A DNA stretch of 64,000 nucleotides from Apostichopus japonicus (lineage: Eukaryota; Echinodermata; Holothuroidea; Aspidochirotida; Stichopodidae). The translations under genes and the position numbers were made by a program. Below are positions 10,366-24,329 of this stretch, piece after piece (the first letter of the stretch is position 1; every line of letters begins with the position of its first letter). Location of the stretch: the NCBI RefSeq assembly GCF_037975245.1, contig NC_092561.1:18357001-18421000 (forward strand). The letters are read 5' to 3'. The notes beneath the pieces are model-generated. The model did no database searches. It saw only the letters and a list, made by a program, of their open reading frames with translations, and was not told the origin of the DNA.

Positions 10366-12528
10366 TCTAGAAGACAAAATGGAAAGCTGATAAAATGATG
10401 TATATAAAAACGAGTAAATATCTTATTCAACCTCATGCGATGACAAGACACGCTACATAATAATAATAGGTGAGTTGGAAACTTCGATCTGTAAAATCTC
10501 ACATGAAGAGTGATGACATTATGTCATGTAACTTCTGAGTCAAATATCTAACATGTGATTAATTTCTTTTGTGTTGAAGTTTAAAGACATATTATAAATG
10601 ATTGAATGAAATGCATCTACGGAAGTAATACGTTGATATTTAGACTATCAATTTTATTGCTCATGATGAAAATAATCTTTTAAAGCCTTAATCGGCTTCT
10701 TAATCCCGATAATGAAAGTAATGAAGTTATTTAACTCCGCAATGATGAACAGAGTGAATACAAAGTGGTTTATTTTCAAACATGTACTTCTGATCTATCA
10801 ACGTGAATTATGAGCAATAAATCAAAATATAACGGTAAGTGATTTCAAATTCCACGCGAAACTACTTTAAGCAGAACAAAATAATGAAACCAAGACAGCT
10901 AGATTAGTTCTTCATATAAAATGTGTTAATATGATTTATAACCTGAACTGACATTTCGGTGTTACAATACAATGGAACAATCAAAAGGACCCTGGCTCTT
11001 TCATGGAGAGAAGTTGTTTACTATAAACAAGTTTACTACAAGTCAATTCATTAGTGTTTCAGTTTGATCTTTATTGATTTCACATAATAATAACAACTCA
11101 AACGACCGTTAGTAAATTCTCAGGTTCAGCTAGACGAAAAGTGTTTTAAAGTTGTTTTTGGATGTAACTTAATTGTCACCAATACAACCTTTCAAATTGT
11201 CATTTAGGGGACGGAAGGAAGACTTAGCTCATGCAGGCATGTAAAGAAGAGGACAATAAAACATAATGTAATTACATATCGACTAATTATCTTACTCACC
11301 TGTTTGCGGAGATAAAGCACTCTATGTAATAACAACCAATGAACTGATAGAATCTCATACAAGGAGAAATTCCTAAGTTCAATATATCACATTGTATAAC
11401 ATACTTCTGTATTGAAATTTACAAATTGATTTTCTTACTTGGAAATTGAATCCTTATAAATAATTAAAAACAAAACAGATAAGAAGTAAAAGTATAGTTT
11501 AGCTACTTGATTATCCATAACTTAATATCTAACTCTATTGTACGCTGAGATAAAGCTCTCTATATAATACGAACTTATTAATTGATATAATCTCATACAA
11601 GTAGAGATAGATAACATCGTGTAACTTCCTTCTGTATTGAAATTTGCGAAACAAAAATGTACACAATGGACTTTATTACTTGCAAATTGAATATTTATAA
11701 ATTGTTAAAACGAACAGATAAGAAAGTGAAAGTGATGTTAGCTACTGGCTTCACCATAAAGAAAATTGAAGATAACATGGTTTTACTTCAATGCCTCCAA
11801 CTTTATTCAGTTCAATCATGATAAACACAAGGTATAAGAAGCAAATAACGTGTTTGCCTTGGAATAATTCTTAAATTAGCTGGTGTTATTATATACGGAG
11901 TTATTCGTGATAAAAAATGTATACTCTAAACAAATTTTTGATAATGTAACTGTGACCTATGGCTTCCTTAAGGAGAGGTTTATATTTTAACGCATCACTA
12001 AAACGGACTTTAATGGTAAGTTACGTCCGGCACCACTCTTGTTTAAATTAACATAATCCAAGCACATATAAAACAGTTCTTAGTACAAAATAACTGATAA
12101 TGTGTACTTCAGACAACTTATTACGTAAATGTAGCTTATGGAATGAACTGAAATGTCATGAACATGATATAAAAATAAGACAAGAAATATAAAACCAAAT
12201 AAGATCCTTGCTCTTTTACGTAGACAATTGGTCAGTCATTGTCGAAATACAAATACTTGGAGATTTGTTAATAAGTGACAACGAAATTTGTTGCTGATTG
12301 TAATGTATAATTTATAGGACTTAGAACTAACGTTGAAGTGTTTTTTCATTTACTACATTATAAGGAAGTTGTTACTTTCATTGTATTCTGGTTAAAGAAA
12401 CAGGAAGAACTTGCGGTAAAATAACTATCCATTATAAAAAGAAGCAATATTGAAAGTTAAACATGAATAGTGAGACTCGTGTCCCTAATTGTTGGTGAAG
12501 TTTTACCATTAAAGCAATTCCTTTACAG
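10366..12528. other. Intergenic DNA upstream of gene B
   Basis: AT-rich, with no gene recognised. Two stretches around 11280-11480 and 11530-11740 look like diverged copies of each other; they share cgctgagataaagc-like and aatctcatacaag sequence. Confidence 0.45.
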
Positions 12529-12616
12529 GTACGTACTGCGTGAACACTTGGATACATGAAAACGTTCGCTGATACGAAGTTGTTTCAAACGGATAGCAAG
12601 CAAGCCTTAACACATG
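12529..12616 (+). other. Probable 5' untranslated exon of gene B
   Basis: Flanked by ctttacag and gtatgt. The same block with the same splice signals is found upstream of gene C (23772-23858) in a duplicated segment. It contains no long frame. Conservation alone could reflect the recent duplication, so exon status is inferred. Confidence 0.4.
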
Positions 12617-12828
12617 GTATGTATGATTTGTGCATAACATTAAATGACACATTTTGCTGTCTATCAAGTCTGTAACATAAAGAGGAAAAACAATAGAAAA
12701 GTTTATAAATTCACACTGTTTAAATGTTGTAGGCACACGCAGTATCTCATGCAATAGCTCTTTCCGATCAAAAAAGTTAAACAATGGTTAACTTCAGTTA
12801 TTTTGTCTTATAGGTATTCAGTTACGTA

Positions 12829-15800
12829 ATGTGGATATATACCATCACTATCAATGCACTGTTGGTAATTTTAGTACCAGTAGGTAAGTGTACTGCAATT
12901 TATATGGAATTTTACAAATACTATACAATCAAGCTTACACAATAACCATAATTCAATATAAAAGGCGTACGAATGGCATACAGGTCACAGAAACAGTAAA
13001 GAGGAGTAAATATATCACTGAATTTAACCCTTCAATTAGATATCTTAGACTGGCAAAGGAAACACTCTGTCCTCCGTCTATGCCAGAGGGCAACAGAAAA
13101 AAATCCTTCCCAACATGCAATTGTACACATGATTTAAATCTATGTTACCACATTCGCCTGAATGAACTTAATCCCTAACTGTTATGTAAGTTTCAAATTC
13201 TAACTTGAAGTTACGTGTGATAGGTACCTGAAGTATGATTAAAGTTAAATAATGATACTGTTTCCATGTGTTCTTATTGGCAGTTGCAAACCACGACAAA
13301 CTTTTTGTTCCACTTGGAGAATCAATCACATTAAGTTGCTCCCATGAAGATGCAGATATAATCGTGTGGACGTTTAACAATAAAGTTCTTTATGCAGATT
13401 CAATTAACCCAATAGATATCGGATTTGCAAATGTTAATTTCTATAGTAACAACAGCTACAATTCATACTTGTATATCGAGGAGATTCGAGGGAAGAATGC
13501 CGGAGAATACATATGTCTCATCAATGATGCAATACGAAGGGAAATATACGTAAATGTAATAGGTAAGCTATTCTGGTTAATGACGTTGTTCTGGTTCTAA
13601 TGGGGCAATGAGTTAGAATTGTAAATTACACTTCCTTTTGTCGGATCAGCTTAAAATACAATGAATTAACTGAATATTCCGTACCATAATGATGTTCGAC
13701 AAAGATCTAATGAATTTCGTTAATTATATGAACTATATTTATTTGTTTCATAACATAAAGTGTAGACATAGTCTTACTATTAATGTGCTTTCCGGGAAAT
13801 AATCTGGTTGGTCGTGATTTTGTCACTTGCATATTTTCAATCTTTCCATCTGTCATATTCTATTCAACAGATGCAGATGACAACACGAGATGGGTTCTAT
13901 TTGGCGAATCAATAACATTAAGTTGCTCCAATGAAAATGATAACGTACAACCAGCCGTGTGGAAGTTTAACGATCGAACCTTATATGCATCCAGCACCTA
14001 TATTAATCCAGCAGAGCTTGGATTTGAAAATGTTAAGGGCTATAATAACAGCAACGGCGGTTCATTTTTGCACATCGAAGACATTCGTTGCAATAATGCA
14101 GGAATGTACACGTGTATCATCAAAAGTGCAATGCGGATTGTATTCCATATTAATGTAGCAGGTAAGCTTTCAATTGATTACTTAAGGCTTTTTCGCCCTA
14201 GTTGTAAATAAACAGTCCAACCAGAAGTGTGTAATTTACTTTATTTTGTACTGATTTGTACTTTCCGCGTTTTCACCTAACTTTTCATTGCTGTACGAGT
14301 CAGTTTTCATAATAGCAAACACACTGTCTACTGCGTTTTGTTTTGGAGAAGTATTGAGTAAGATTAAGACATTAAACTTGGTGATCAATAAATTAACATA
14401 TCTGATTGGTCTTTCTTATATTTTAAACAACGTTTTAATTAAAGTACGTTTAAGTAATGATAGTTTATAACGTTAATAACGAAATATATGCACATTGTGA
14501 TATTAGATATCTGTAGAAAATTATCACGTCATTGATGCCACTCTGATACCGTTGTGATGATCATTTCTATTACAGCTATTCCTCAGCTGACCATTCAAGC
14601 CAACCACGAAGTCATAGATGAGGTTCACTTCGTTGAAAATGGAGAGCAAATAGAACTAGAATGCATGGCCTTAAACTCAACGATTAACATCTCTCTATTC
14701 TGGACTATTGAGACTAACTCTTCACTGTATATCAAGCAACAAGAAACACGGGCTGTTCAGTCACAAGAAACTTTAATGGATCATCATACCGAGCTGCATT
14801 TTATCGCAAATGAGGACGCAAACATAACTTGTTCTCTAAAACACGATTTGCTTCAAAACTATACCAACAATTTAACCATATCAGTTATTATAACATCGAA
14901 TATGAACAACTTTGATGTAGTCTCACCGACGAGGAACCGTAAGTCGAAATTTGAAGAGAAATTAATATCACCAATTCAAACTTACCATAATTTAAAAATG
15001 TACAAATCCTCATTTTAAATGTACAAACCCTTATTTAAAAAAGTATTCCTCGACGATACAAAATTATGTGATCTCACCTAAATAAGCATATATTTTCTTA
15101 AAATTTGGTAACATTTAATTTAATGCAATTCCTTCAAAGGTTGGTCTCTATCATTTTATAAACGACCGTGATCTGAAATACTAAATCTTCTTGCAGGAAT
15201 AGTATAAGACATATATAGTTTTGTGAATTAGCCACTTTGTATATCACTGCCCTATACTTGATGTAATTAAATGTTACCATAAATTTCTCTTTTCGTAGTT
15301 TTCTCCGATATGAACTATATTCTCGTACTTTCTGGAGTGGCTGTAATTGCACTGGTCTGCATTATAACAATCATTCTATGCGTGGTACGGTGCAAGAAGA
15401 AGAAGAAGAAATCAGGTAGAAGTATTAACCAAATGCTTAATTTTGTAGAAATTAAAGTATATTGATTCGTTAAAATATGCTAAATGTAATCCGGAATGAA
15501 GTCAACTGTATGTTTTGGAATGCCAGTTTGAAGAAAACGTATAGCAAAAATAGCTATATAAATGGCCTCTATCAAATACTGTTATTGCTACGCATGATCG
15601 CCAACTCTTTTATCAGAAACAACATACTACGATTTGGAAAACTGACTGTATTTCTTTCAAAGATTGGTTTCGGGTTATATTCAAATATCCTAAATAAATC
15701 TCAAATTTTTATTAATCATATCTCTCAAACTAGAAAATTCTTCTCTACCAATCAATTATTACCTGTTTTCGTGTTTCTACGAAGCGAATCTTACGTCCAA

Positions 15801-18096
15801 TATGCAAAAGGAGATAAGGAAACTTTTCAAGAAGCTTCATGGAATATGTTTGAACAAAGTGATTCAATCGTCGTAACTCTAAAGGACATAGTCATGTTTT
15901 CGTGAATGCAATTGAAGACGAGGTAATGTTATTATTTCATGTCGTATCAATAAATAGAGACAATAAAAAACAAAGAGAAAAGGATTGATTGTTGCTTATT
16001 CCAACTTTACACAAAGTATAAATGTAAAAATATTAAATGTTATATTCTGTAGATACACATCTCGAATTGAAATTGCGATTGCAAATAGTCGGAATAGTAT
16101 TTTAATTTTACTAGAAATATAAATGATTACAATATTTTATTTTCTCATCAAGTTATCGATTATGCAAATTGAGAGCGTCATTTGTGTTTCGACATCCCTT
16201 TACCATTCTTTCTTACACAGACAAACGTCACTAACATAGTTATGAGGAATACTCTCATGAAATTTTTAGACGAACACATAACACTGGTTAGTGGTTAATC
16301 CTTTACGCTGTCAAAAGTATGTGACTAAAAATTTTATCGCCGACATAGCTGGTAATTGGAATCCATGTGATACTGCTTTACTACTCTTTTGGAAAAGACC
16401 AATAGTGTCAAGACAGCAATGTGAGTTGGTTCACTTTTTGGGTTCTGAATGCGTTTTTATTCCCATGGTTAGTAACTCACATGTAACAAAACATAGAAAG
16501 AAAGTCTGAATCAAGTATTTTACTATTCTATGTCTTAAATTATTTCATTAATCATGTTTTTTATACTTTCAGTGTCATCAGCTTGAGTCGTCCTGAAGCG
16601 ATGACAGATGATTGTGTTTAAAAATTGCAAACGAAGATGTGCGGTGAGATGATTTTTGTCATTTGTAATTAATTTAAAGGTCTAAAAGTGTATAACATCA
16701 TATCCACAAATACTACCTAAAACTCAAAATACGCCGAATTAAAACATAGAATATATCCACATAAACTAATTAAACTATTATTAAAGAAAACAGTGACAAA
16801 TTCCAGATATAACAGCAACATGAGCCAATATTTGCGAAATTATCAAATGTTAAAAGGAATTTTGTTTCAATTGCCGATTACGGAAAGGAACTGTAATTAT
16901 AAAGTATTGTACATACTGGCAATCAAATACATAGGGCCTATTTCAGATTAGATTCTCTCTAAGTTCTTTGTCTTTCATGGGAATATTTTAACAGCTTTGC
17001 AGTTTGTTACAGTGCCACCTGTAACACATGTTACAGTGTTACGAACACAAAGTAGTAATAACGGATGCAAGGTTGTGGGACATGGACAGTAGTTGATGTA
17101 CTTTCTTTGAGTATCGCCTGACGTAAATCATAGGCCATGAATTCGAGACGGCCTATGATTTACGTCACATCAGTGTTTTTGGCAATGCATATTTTACAAT
17201 TAATTTATCAAATCTTGTTTTTCGCTTTACTATGCTGCCATTGACTTTTCTTTTACTTCTTTCCTCCTAGGCATTTGATCCAGCTTGTCATTTGGTGAGT
17301 TTTACAGTTAGGATAGGAGCAAACAGATTTTAATTAAAAAAAAAAAAGAGATAGTGTCTCAAACTTGATTAACAGGAATGCCGCATCACGTATTTGTTAT
17401 TCTCGTGGCGTCCTCAAATATCGTTCAAGAATTGTAACAAAATATATGCTTTGCTTAAAAAATACTCAGGATTATGTTTAAATTTATTGTTTTTGTGGAT
17501 TATGTGAACCATGTTGTTAAACACAAAGAGTATTCATCATTTTAATTGTTGAATAACTTATATTGAATATAATTCTTGATAACGCATTAAAATAAATCAT
17601 GTCTAAAGGTAAATATGCACCGCTCTATCTTGCTAAGTAAATTTCGATAGAATATATTGTGAGGTATTTGTAAATAATATAATTTGAAAACTCTGTAAAT
17701 TGCTTGATGTGTATTGTACAAAGCCCTTATCATAAGTCTGTATTTTCTTTGCATTATTTGGAGAACTGTATCATTTGACTTGGCACTTGTACTTATTTTA
17801 GCATGCATTGAGTATCCCTGATTCAAAGGGAAACAGTAACATCGAAAACATGAATGATAATTGGTATTATCGTAATTGGTATAATCGTCATTTTGTCTTC
17901 ATAGGAGAGTGTTATTTTTTCAGACTGAAATGAAGCAACAATGATGCAAAATTTTAATCTAATACTCGTCCCAGTATGATAAGATGAATGGTATGGTTTT
18001 TCCTGTACAGAAAGTAGCAGCTACCGAAGTCGTGCGAGAATTTCAAGAAACCTTGGAGAAGTCGAAAATGTACGAACATTTATGTCTTCAATATGA
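12829..18096 (+). CDS. Gene B: three-Ig transmembrane receptor with short tail, no kinase
   Basis: Inferred exons: 12829-12883 (leader, start MWIYTIT), 13284-13562 (Ig1), 13871-14161 (Ig2), 14576-14938 (Ig3), 15299-15415 (membrane helix) and 18011-18096 (tail, TGA). The total is 1191 nt, 396 residues. All junctions are GT-AG and phase 1. Ig1 and Ig2 are V-like ([14 protein letters not shown] or VWKFND, NAGEYIC or NAGMYTC) and arose by exon duplication. Ig3 has ELECMAL...LFWTIE...NITCSL and many sequons. The helix is followed by RCKKKKKKS. The tail has about 28 residues (starting ESSSYRSR) with no kinase exons before gene C. AATAAA at 18368. The final exon is the weakest part, because the intron before it is 2.6 kb. 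Confidence 0.7.
13284..14938 (+). CDS. Gene B ectodomain exons (Ig1, Ig2, Ig3)
   Basis: Three symmetric phase 1-1 exons of 279, 291 and 363 bp, covering residues 19-111, 112-208 and 209-329. Each holds one Ig fold with both Cys and the C-strand Trp. Symmetric phases allow exon duplication or skipping without a frame change. Each exon has a close counterpart in gene C at 24790-26247. Confidence 0.85.
15416..18010. other. Large last intron of gene B
   Basis: Contains a 142-codon open frame (15477-15905) with no recognisable domain, and a perfect hairpin at 17119-17167. A repeat around 17008-17045 recurs inverted near 44729-44763. Nothing here resembles kinase exons. Confidence 0.45.
17119..17167. 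repeat. Perfect 18-bp inverted repeat, 13-nt spacer
   Basis: The arms tgacgtaaatcataggcc (17119-17136) and ggcctatgatttacgtca (17150-17167) are exact reverse complements around atgaattcgagac. Each arm carries a TGACGTAA/TTACGTCA core resembling a CRE/ATF half palindrome. A role is not established. Confidence 0.9.
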
Positions 18097-21000
18097 AATC
18101 GGATAATGATTAGTGTTTCCGATTTTTGATTCCTTGCTACACATGCAGCCAGTGTATTATTAATCATTTTTAATCATAATTTTCGGGAATATTTACCATG
18201 TGAATAGCTAATTACAAGAATGAAATTAAAATTGCATTCTTATGTAATAATGACCATATTTTATATCGTGCGACCATATGCATGGTAGTAACATATTGAT
18301 TTGTTTTCGCTTGTTCGCTTTTTTGTTAACGGAACCTTTAAGAATAGTGACTCTGCGGGTAAAATTTAATAAAGTATGTTAATAAATAGAGAACGGAGTG
18401 GCAAGCAGGGAGGGTATTTATATTACTAGGCTGTTGTGAATGAGGTCTGATGCAGCTGGCTCAAGAACAGTTGTCTCATCACAAATACTCAAATATAAGT
18501 TAGCGACATTGTGATGAGGGAGGAATGGAAAATTATATAAAGGAATCTTTTGCTCTCTACTTATTGAAGTGTATGCAATTAGTGTTTGCTCTCTAAGAAT
18601 AATGTCTTGACCACACATATTTTACACATGTAAGTAAACATCACCGTGATAAGATAGTTATCAGTTGACAATTGAAATTTTGTCATTTGCATTAAATGTG
18701 GCGTTCAATATGCATATTTCGCTGCATAGAAAGAAATAATTATTGTAAAGGTCATAAAAGAGAGACTGTTATTGAGAAGATTATTATACCTAAAGTATTT
18801 AGATAAAAAATTCAGTCATATTTCCAATTGTGTTCACTCCTTGTTTCATTCGGACGCTCGGCAAAAATAAAGTAGCGATCTCCTCTGGGTATTTCCTGTA
18901 TTATTTACTTGAAGATTAATTTGTCCTCACGGCTGCAACTCTCCTTTGGTATAATATATCAGCATTTGAGACACTCTTCCCCTAATATATCTGCTAAACA
19001 CTTCATAAAACACATCAATTCAGTTATTTACTTTGGTTCTCATGCGCTGAGTTTAGCCGAAAACGGTTGTGTATAAAATTATTTTCATTTCCTTTGTATC
19101 TTCATTCTAGAAAAGTGGAGAAGCTGCCAATGAAACAACCTTCGAAAACTGGGTGGTAAACTAGCATTCAAACAGTTAACAAACAATAATGCAATTGGTT
19201 AGAAAGTAAAATATTTGTTACCTACATATAGTTGCAGTCAAATATTTAATACGTCGCCAGTTATCTTTCTACCTTATCTATCGAGAAGTACCTTATGGTA
19301 ATAACTATAATTGATAAAAACAGAATAATGAACTATTCTTAACATGCTTCCATGCAATTGATTGAACAATTTATTATCGGTACGTTTGGTTTGAAGTAAT
19401 TACTCCAAATATCTATTTTCACATTTGTAGATACGGTATAGTATGATACAGTATCTCACAATGTCTCGAATTTCTTTAGCTCAAGGCAGGACAATTCAAT
19501 CTCATTCGTGCAATAAATACTTTATTTAATATCATATTTTTTGCGTAGTCGAGTGATCCAATAATTTTGTAAACAAACGTAGTGGGTAATTTGTTGTTTA
19601 AAAATCATATAATTTATATTTTCCAAGATTTTGCTACAAAGATACCCAAATGAAGGAAACCTGCAGCTAACTAGAGTTGTTCGGTTACTGACCTAACATC
19701 TCATTTGTTAGTTCCTCACGATAGTTGATGTCGTACACGCAACATTCTTTTGGTATCAGTGGTTCTTCTCTTTGCAAAGAGCGATGGAAGACGCATACAG
19801 AAGAAACGCTGAAACTATTCGAACAGATAATCAACATATGAATGTTTAAAGGCAATGTATCGTGTCGGGTAGTTTCATCTAGCAGGATTAACAAATTTAA
19901 ACATGTTTTTCATAGAGAAGCCAATAGGATAATTTATTCTACACAACTTGAACGTCGACACAGTACTTAGTAATAAGTCCGTCCAGAAATATGGACAAAA
20001 AGACAGCTGTCGTTTGGGACAAACGTTTTTTATAGCATAGCCTGTAGAAAAAATGTGTTGGTTCTTACCTTTTGTCAAATGTTATGTAGTACACAGTTTT
20101 AAACGAATTATTTTAAACAGAACGTTTTATACAATATCTATTCTTCATCTTTTTTGTAACATTAATTTGTAATCGATTGAATTTGTACTTCCATCACATT
20201 GTCAATATGTTCGATATCTATTGTGAAATTTATTTGGTGTAGAAGTGTCATCCTGTAGCATTACATTGATAAAAAATATTAACTCAAGAAAGGTCAGAAA
20301 TATTATACGCTGTTTTATTGCTTTCTTAAGTATCTGCTTGGTTTAACAAAGCCGTATTTTAGTACAGTTAAATATTAACTTATCTAATTAGCAATCAATA
20401 TTTGATTGATACCTAAAACAAGACGATGCCCATAAGTCGTTTTCTCTAAAGATCACCAGAGGGGGATGGGAAAACCAGTTGTGTCTTTGTTTTGTTTTTG
20501 CACCGATTCATAAAAAAAAAATTCTTGAGAGAGTGAAGAAAGGAAGGCAAGCAACGAATGTCCACAATGGTAGTATTTTCCATAACAAACAAACACAAAG
20601 CTAGTGCCATATCATCCTGGATTCATATTGACTCATTACTGTGTTATATGCAATTTTCATACACACGGATTGTTAAGTCTAAATATATGTATAACGGATT
20701 AAATATGGTAGTGACATATCAAGTGTTTTAACCCTACCTCTCTACCCAATGGAGCTATGGATGGATGTGCCCCCCCCCCCCCAACTCTATTGCGGTTCTG
20801 TGAAAGTGTCATTTCACCGTTGTTTCCAAAGACTAATTTATCGACTGAAAGATTTCAGGAAAATGTGCAACTTGTTTTGATTTCGTTAGCTTGAACATCT
20901 GGAAGTCATATCGGATACCCTGAACAAATGCGAGGAAATTATTACCTTGCTTTATGAATCCCCTACAAAATTATTACGCATAACAGCAAACGCAAATGAG

Positions 21001-21603
21001 AACAAAATATGAACCAATCAAACGTCTCGTTACTGTTTCCTTGACCATTCGCTTTGAATAATTAGCTGGTTCCAACGTTATATAACATATTATAAAATAA
21101 ATTTTGTAGATGCTATTTTGGCACGATCCCTCTAATTGATGGCTGTTAATGATTGTCTTTTTATAGCCTATGTCATTATTCACAGTGTGCTTTACTTCCT
21201 TATTGCTTCAAGTGTTACTTTAGTTAAACGCTTCTCTTTTATGTACGTAAACAGTTAGTTCTGTGTTTGTCCTAGAGCCTTGCGTACCTATGTTCGTCAT
21301 TTAATAAATTGTTATCCTTTTGTCTAATTTATACTCATAGTAATTATTGAACTTATACATGTACTTCCAATGTGTCCACTGTTTCTGTTTGTATTTCAGG
21401 CATACGAATTTTTGCATGATTTGTTCAGTGCCTATAATTTTCATTATTTTTCTGAATTAGGATAGACGCTTACTGATTTCTTTCGAAATAGCGTTCATTA
21501 TCAATACACGCAAACACATTACCTCTTTTCAATTTGCATGAAATCCGCTGAAACAGAGGGATATGATCTATTCTTTAAATATACCAAAACTTTTCTTTCA
21601 TTC
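18097..21603. other. Intergenic DNA between genes B and C, left part
   Basis: No gene or kinase-like exon recognised on either strand. A poly-C run (14 C) lies near 20770. Short frames are scattered and unsupported. Confidence 0.45.
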
Positions 21604-22070
21604 AATCAATCGATCGATCAATCAATCAATCAATCAATCATAAACATTTATATAGCCCCAATATCAACAAAAGTTGTACAAAGGCGCTATGACACAGTTA
21701 CATGTCGTTAACTATTGTACGCTTGTTCAAACAGGTAATGTTTTAGCAGTTTTCTTAAAAATATCAACAGTCTGAACGTTTTTGATACGGTTTGGAAGAT
21801 TGTTCCACTCTTTGGGACCGAACAACAAAAAGAATGATCAGTAAAGGTCACACATAATGTAGGCCTGGGTAAATCAGTGACGACAGCAGTGTGGAATGAT
21901 CCTGGTGGCACCATAATAGCACTTTGTACTTTTGCCTTCATTCACGAGTTTTTTTTTAACGCCCGTCTGACTGAAACTCGGAAAGTGGATGGCGTACGTC
22001 GTTTTGCAAAGAGAAACTTCTGCAAATACTTTAGGGCGGTGTTGACTAATTTTGAGGTCTCTGATTAAGT
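21604..22070 (-). pseudogene. LINE 3' tail fragment with (GATT)n end
   Basis: The + strand shows (aatc)n at 21604-21640, then tttatatagcc and a caaaggcgctatgac motif. On the minus strand this is the typical 3' end of a non-LTR element with a GATT microsatellite tail. Upstream on the minus strand is a degraded C-terminal RT/endpiece (FCCSVPKSGTIFQTVSK..., the frame-shifted counterpart of a KLWNSLP-type tail). Confidence 0.6.
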
Positions 22071-23490
22071 TATCAGATTATGTATTAGCGCGCAATGCGT
22101 CTCTAAATATATATTACTTTCTAACTCTATGACTGCTACCTTTCCAAACAATGCAATTGAAAAGATATATGGCCTATAAAAGAAGGATGGAAATAAAAAG
22201 ATACTCCTTTTCATTTTGCTTTTGTTCCTGTAATTCCTTACGGTTATCTGTGGTTTTACTACCGAATCTTCACAACAAGTAGAGCGTTCGCACTTCCGGT
22301 TTGCTACAAATATTACTCTCGATTCTTATCTTTTCCCTTCCCCTTATGTATGTAACTAACCACACAAACACTACATTTAATGATTTCAGTGACATTTTTC
22401 AACGATGTACAGTAAGTTAACCTAAGCAGCTCCGAAGTCCAGTCGTCATAGGGTAAACAGGTACAGCGACAAATATTTTAGGTGCACTGACATAGATCTT
22501 CAGTACGAAGACGTATTTTTTAGGTACAACGATATATTTCTTGGGGTTTTTTTTGCGTTCCATGCAAAACAATTATTGCACTTTTGACAGTTAACTGGGA
22601 ATTGCTTGTAGATATAAACTCCCATGCTCAAGTGTTACAAAAGCAATAAGTGAAGAATTATATCCGTGGATGTAAATAATTCCGAAAAAATGTAAGAAAT
22701 AAATCCAAGATAGTTTTTGTAAAATGCATTTCAAATGAATTAAATGTGTATAAAATATACGGAGGTATAAATGGCAGTCTACTAAAAATGAAATTAACGT
22801 TGGATTACTGTGACGTTGGCCGTGAAAGTGATGAATTCATTCATGCCATTGGATCAAATACAAAATTGGCTTACAGAAAAAGCTATAATACATATACTGC
22901 ATCAACGCACACATGGCACGTTCATTCGAAACACATATTGACAATGAACAAAGATAGGTAAACAAGGAAAGGAAAGATTCTGTAATCTGGGTGGCTTAAA
23001 TTAGATTTCTTTGGTCAAAGACGGTAACGCTTGAAAGAATTACTGGATACAACTACTAAACCATTAGCCTTGCAATACTGACACACTAGAGGTGAATTAA
23101 TCTGGATATAGATAATCGATTGGGCAAGTGGGTGGTGGTGGGTTGTGAGATAGAGGTTTTTTCATTCGAGGCGGATCTATTTCACAAGCGCAGTATGACA
23201 TATGAACAAGACTCAATAGATAATTAGAATACACGGAATGTAACCACTCCGTCCATTTATTACTTGTCCAGAGGCGGAGAACGATATTATTATCCTTATG
23301 TCATTTCTTATATCGTTACAAGATATTTGGTTGCTTAATATAACAAAATTTGTGGCATCATTTATTTAGATAATTTTAACTGTCATGCGCTACCATTATA
23401 TTCCAAAGCCATGGGAAGAGAATAAGGAAGGTGTTTGAACGCCGAAGTAATTTTTCAGTTAAGTAATGAGATAATCAACCCTATGATACT
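22071..23490. other. Intergenic DNA between genes B and C, right part
   Basis: AT-rich, with no supported gene. A G-rich patch (gggtggtggtgggttg) lies near 23131. The duplicated segment shared with gene B begins at about 23490. Confidence 0.4.
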
Positions 23491-23771
23491 TAATGATGGC
23501 TGGAGATTTGTTAATAAATGAACCGATCATTTGTTGTACATTGTAAAGTAAATTGTCAAATAATAAGAACTAACGTTGAAGTGGTTTTATGTTCTATCGT
23601 ATAAGGAAGCTGTTATTATCTTTGTATTCTGGTAACAGAAACAGGAAGTACTTACGGTAAAATAACTATCCATTATAAAAAGATAAGCACCATTAAAGGT
23701 TAAACATGAATAGCGCGACTCATGCCACAAATTGTAGGTGAACTGTTATCTTTGAAAAATTTCCTTTACAG

Positions 23772-23858
23772 TTACGTACTGCATGCACCCGAGGAGACAT
23801 GAAAAAGTTCGCTAAACGGAGTTGCTTCTAACGAATAGAAAGTCAGCCTAAACACACG
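23772..23858 (+). other. Probable 5' untranslated exon of gene C
   Basis: Counterpart of 12529-12616, with the same ctttacag acceptor and gtatgt donor. No coding capacity is conserved. Exon status is inferred. Confidence 0.4.
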
Positions 23859-24329
23859 GTATGTATGATTTGTGCATAACATTAAATTAAATAACTTGCC
23901 GTCTGTCAGGTCTTTAAATAAAGGAGAAAAGAAGGCAACATGTAAAATATGAAACGAAGTGAAACGATAAAGCACCCTCATGATAGAAATCTTATTATAT
24001 TTATATGCTTAATCATATTAATTGTATGTCAGTGCGAAAATGCGTTGTTTTTATGCTACAATGTGGGTCTAGCTTGGATAGTTTTACAATGAAATGTTGT
24101 AGTAATGTTGCAAAATGCGTACGGAGAACAAGGAAATAGAGGCCGATGTAAGGCCAGTATAATGATGTTAAATACTGAACAAGTTTTATAAGTTTGTTAA
24201 CTCAATATGTAGAAATGTTGTAGGCAACACACAGTTTCTCATGCAGTTGAGCATTTTCCGAGCATTAAAGACGAAGTTAAAGCAATATCTATCTTCAGTT
24301 ATTTTGTCTCCTAGGTATTCAGTTACGTA

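Noticed and set aside
9857-10502. Long open frames of Ser-Pro-Leu or Gly-Glu-Arg repeats on both strands
   Set aside because: They are translations of the (CCCCTCT)n microsatellite.
12509-12784. Minus-strand frames conserved between 12509-12784 and 23772-23981
   Set aside because: Shared because of the B/C duplication. Frames differ in length and carry no domain; the + strand 5' exon is a simpler reading.
15477-15905. 142-codon frame in gene B's last intron
   Set aside because: No domain, no splice context, and composition like the surrounding AT-rich intron.
19111-19160. Possible extra tail exon of gene B (after ttcattctag)
   Set aside because: Frames compatible with the preceding phase stop quickly and match no paralogue exon; the 18011-18096 exon explains the tail better.
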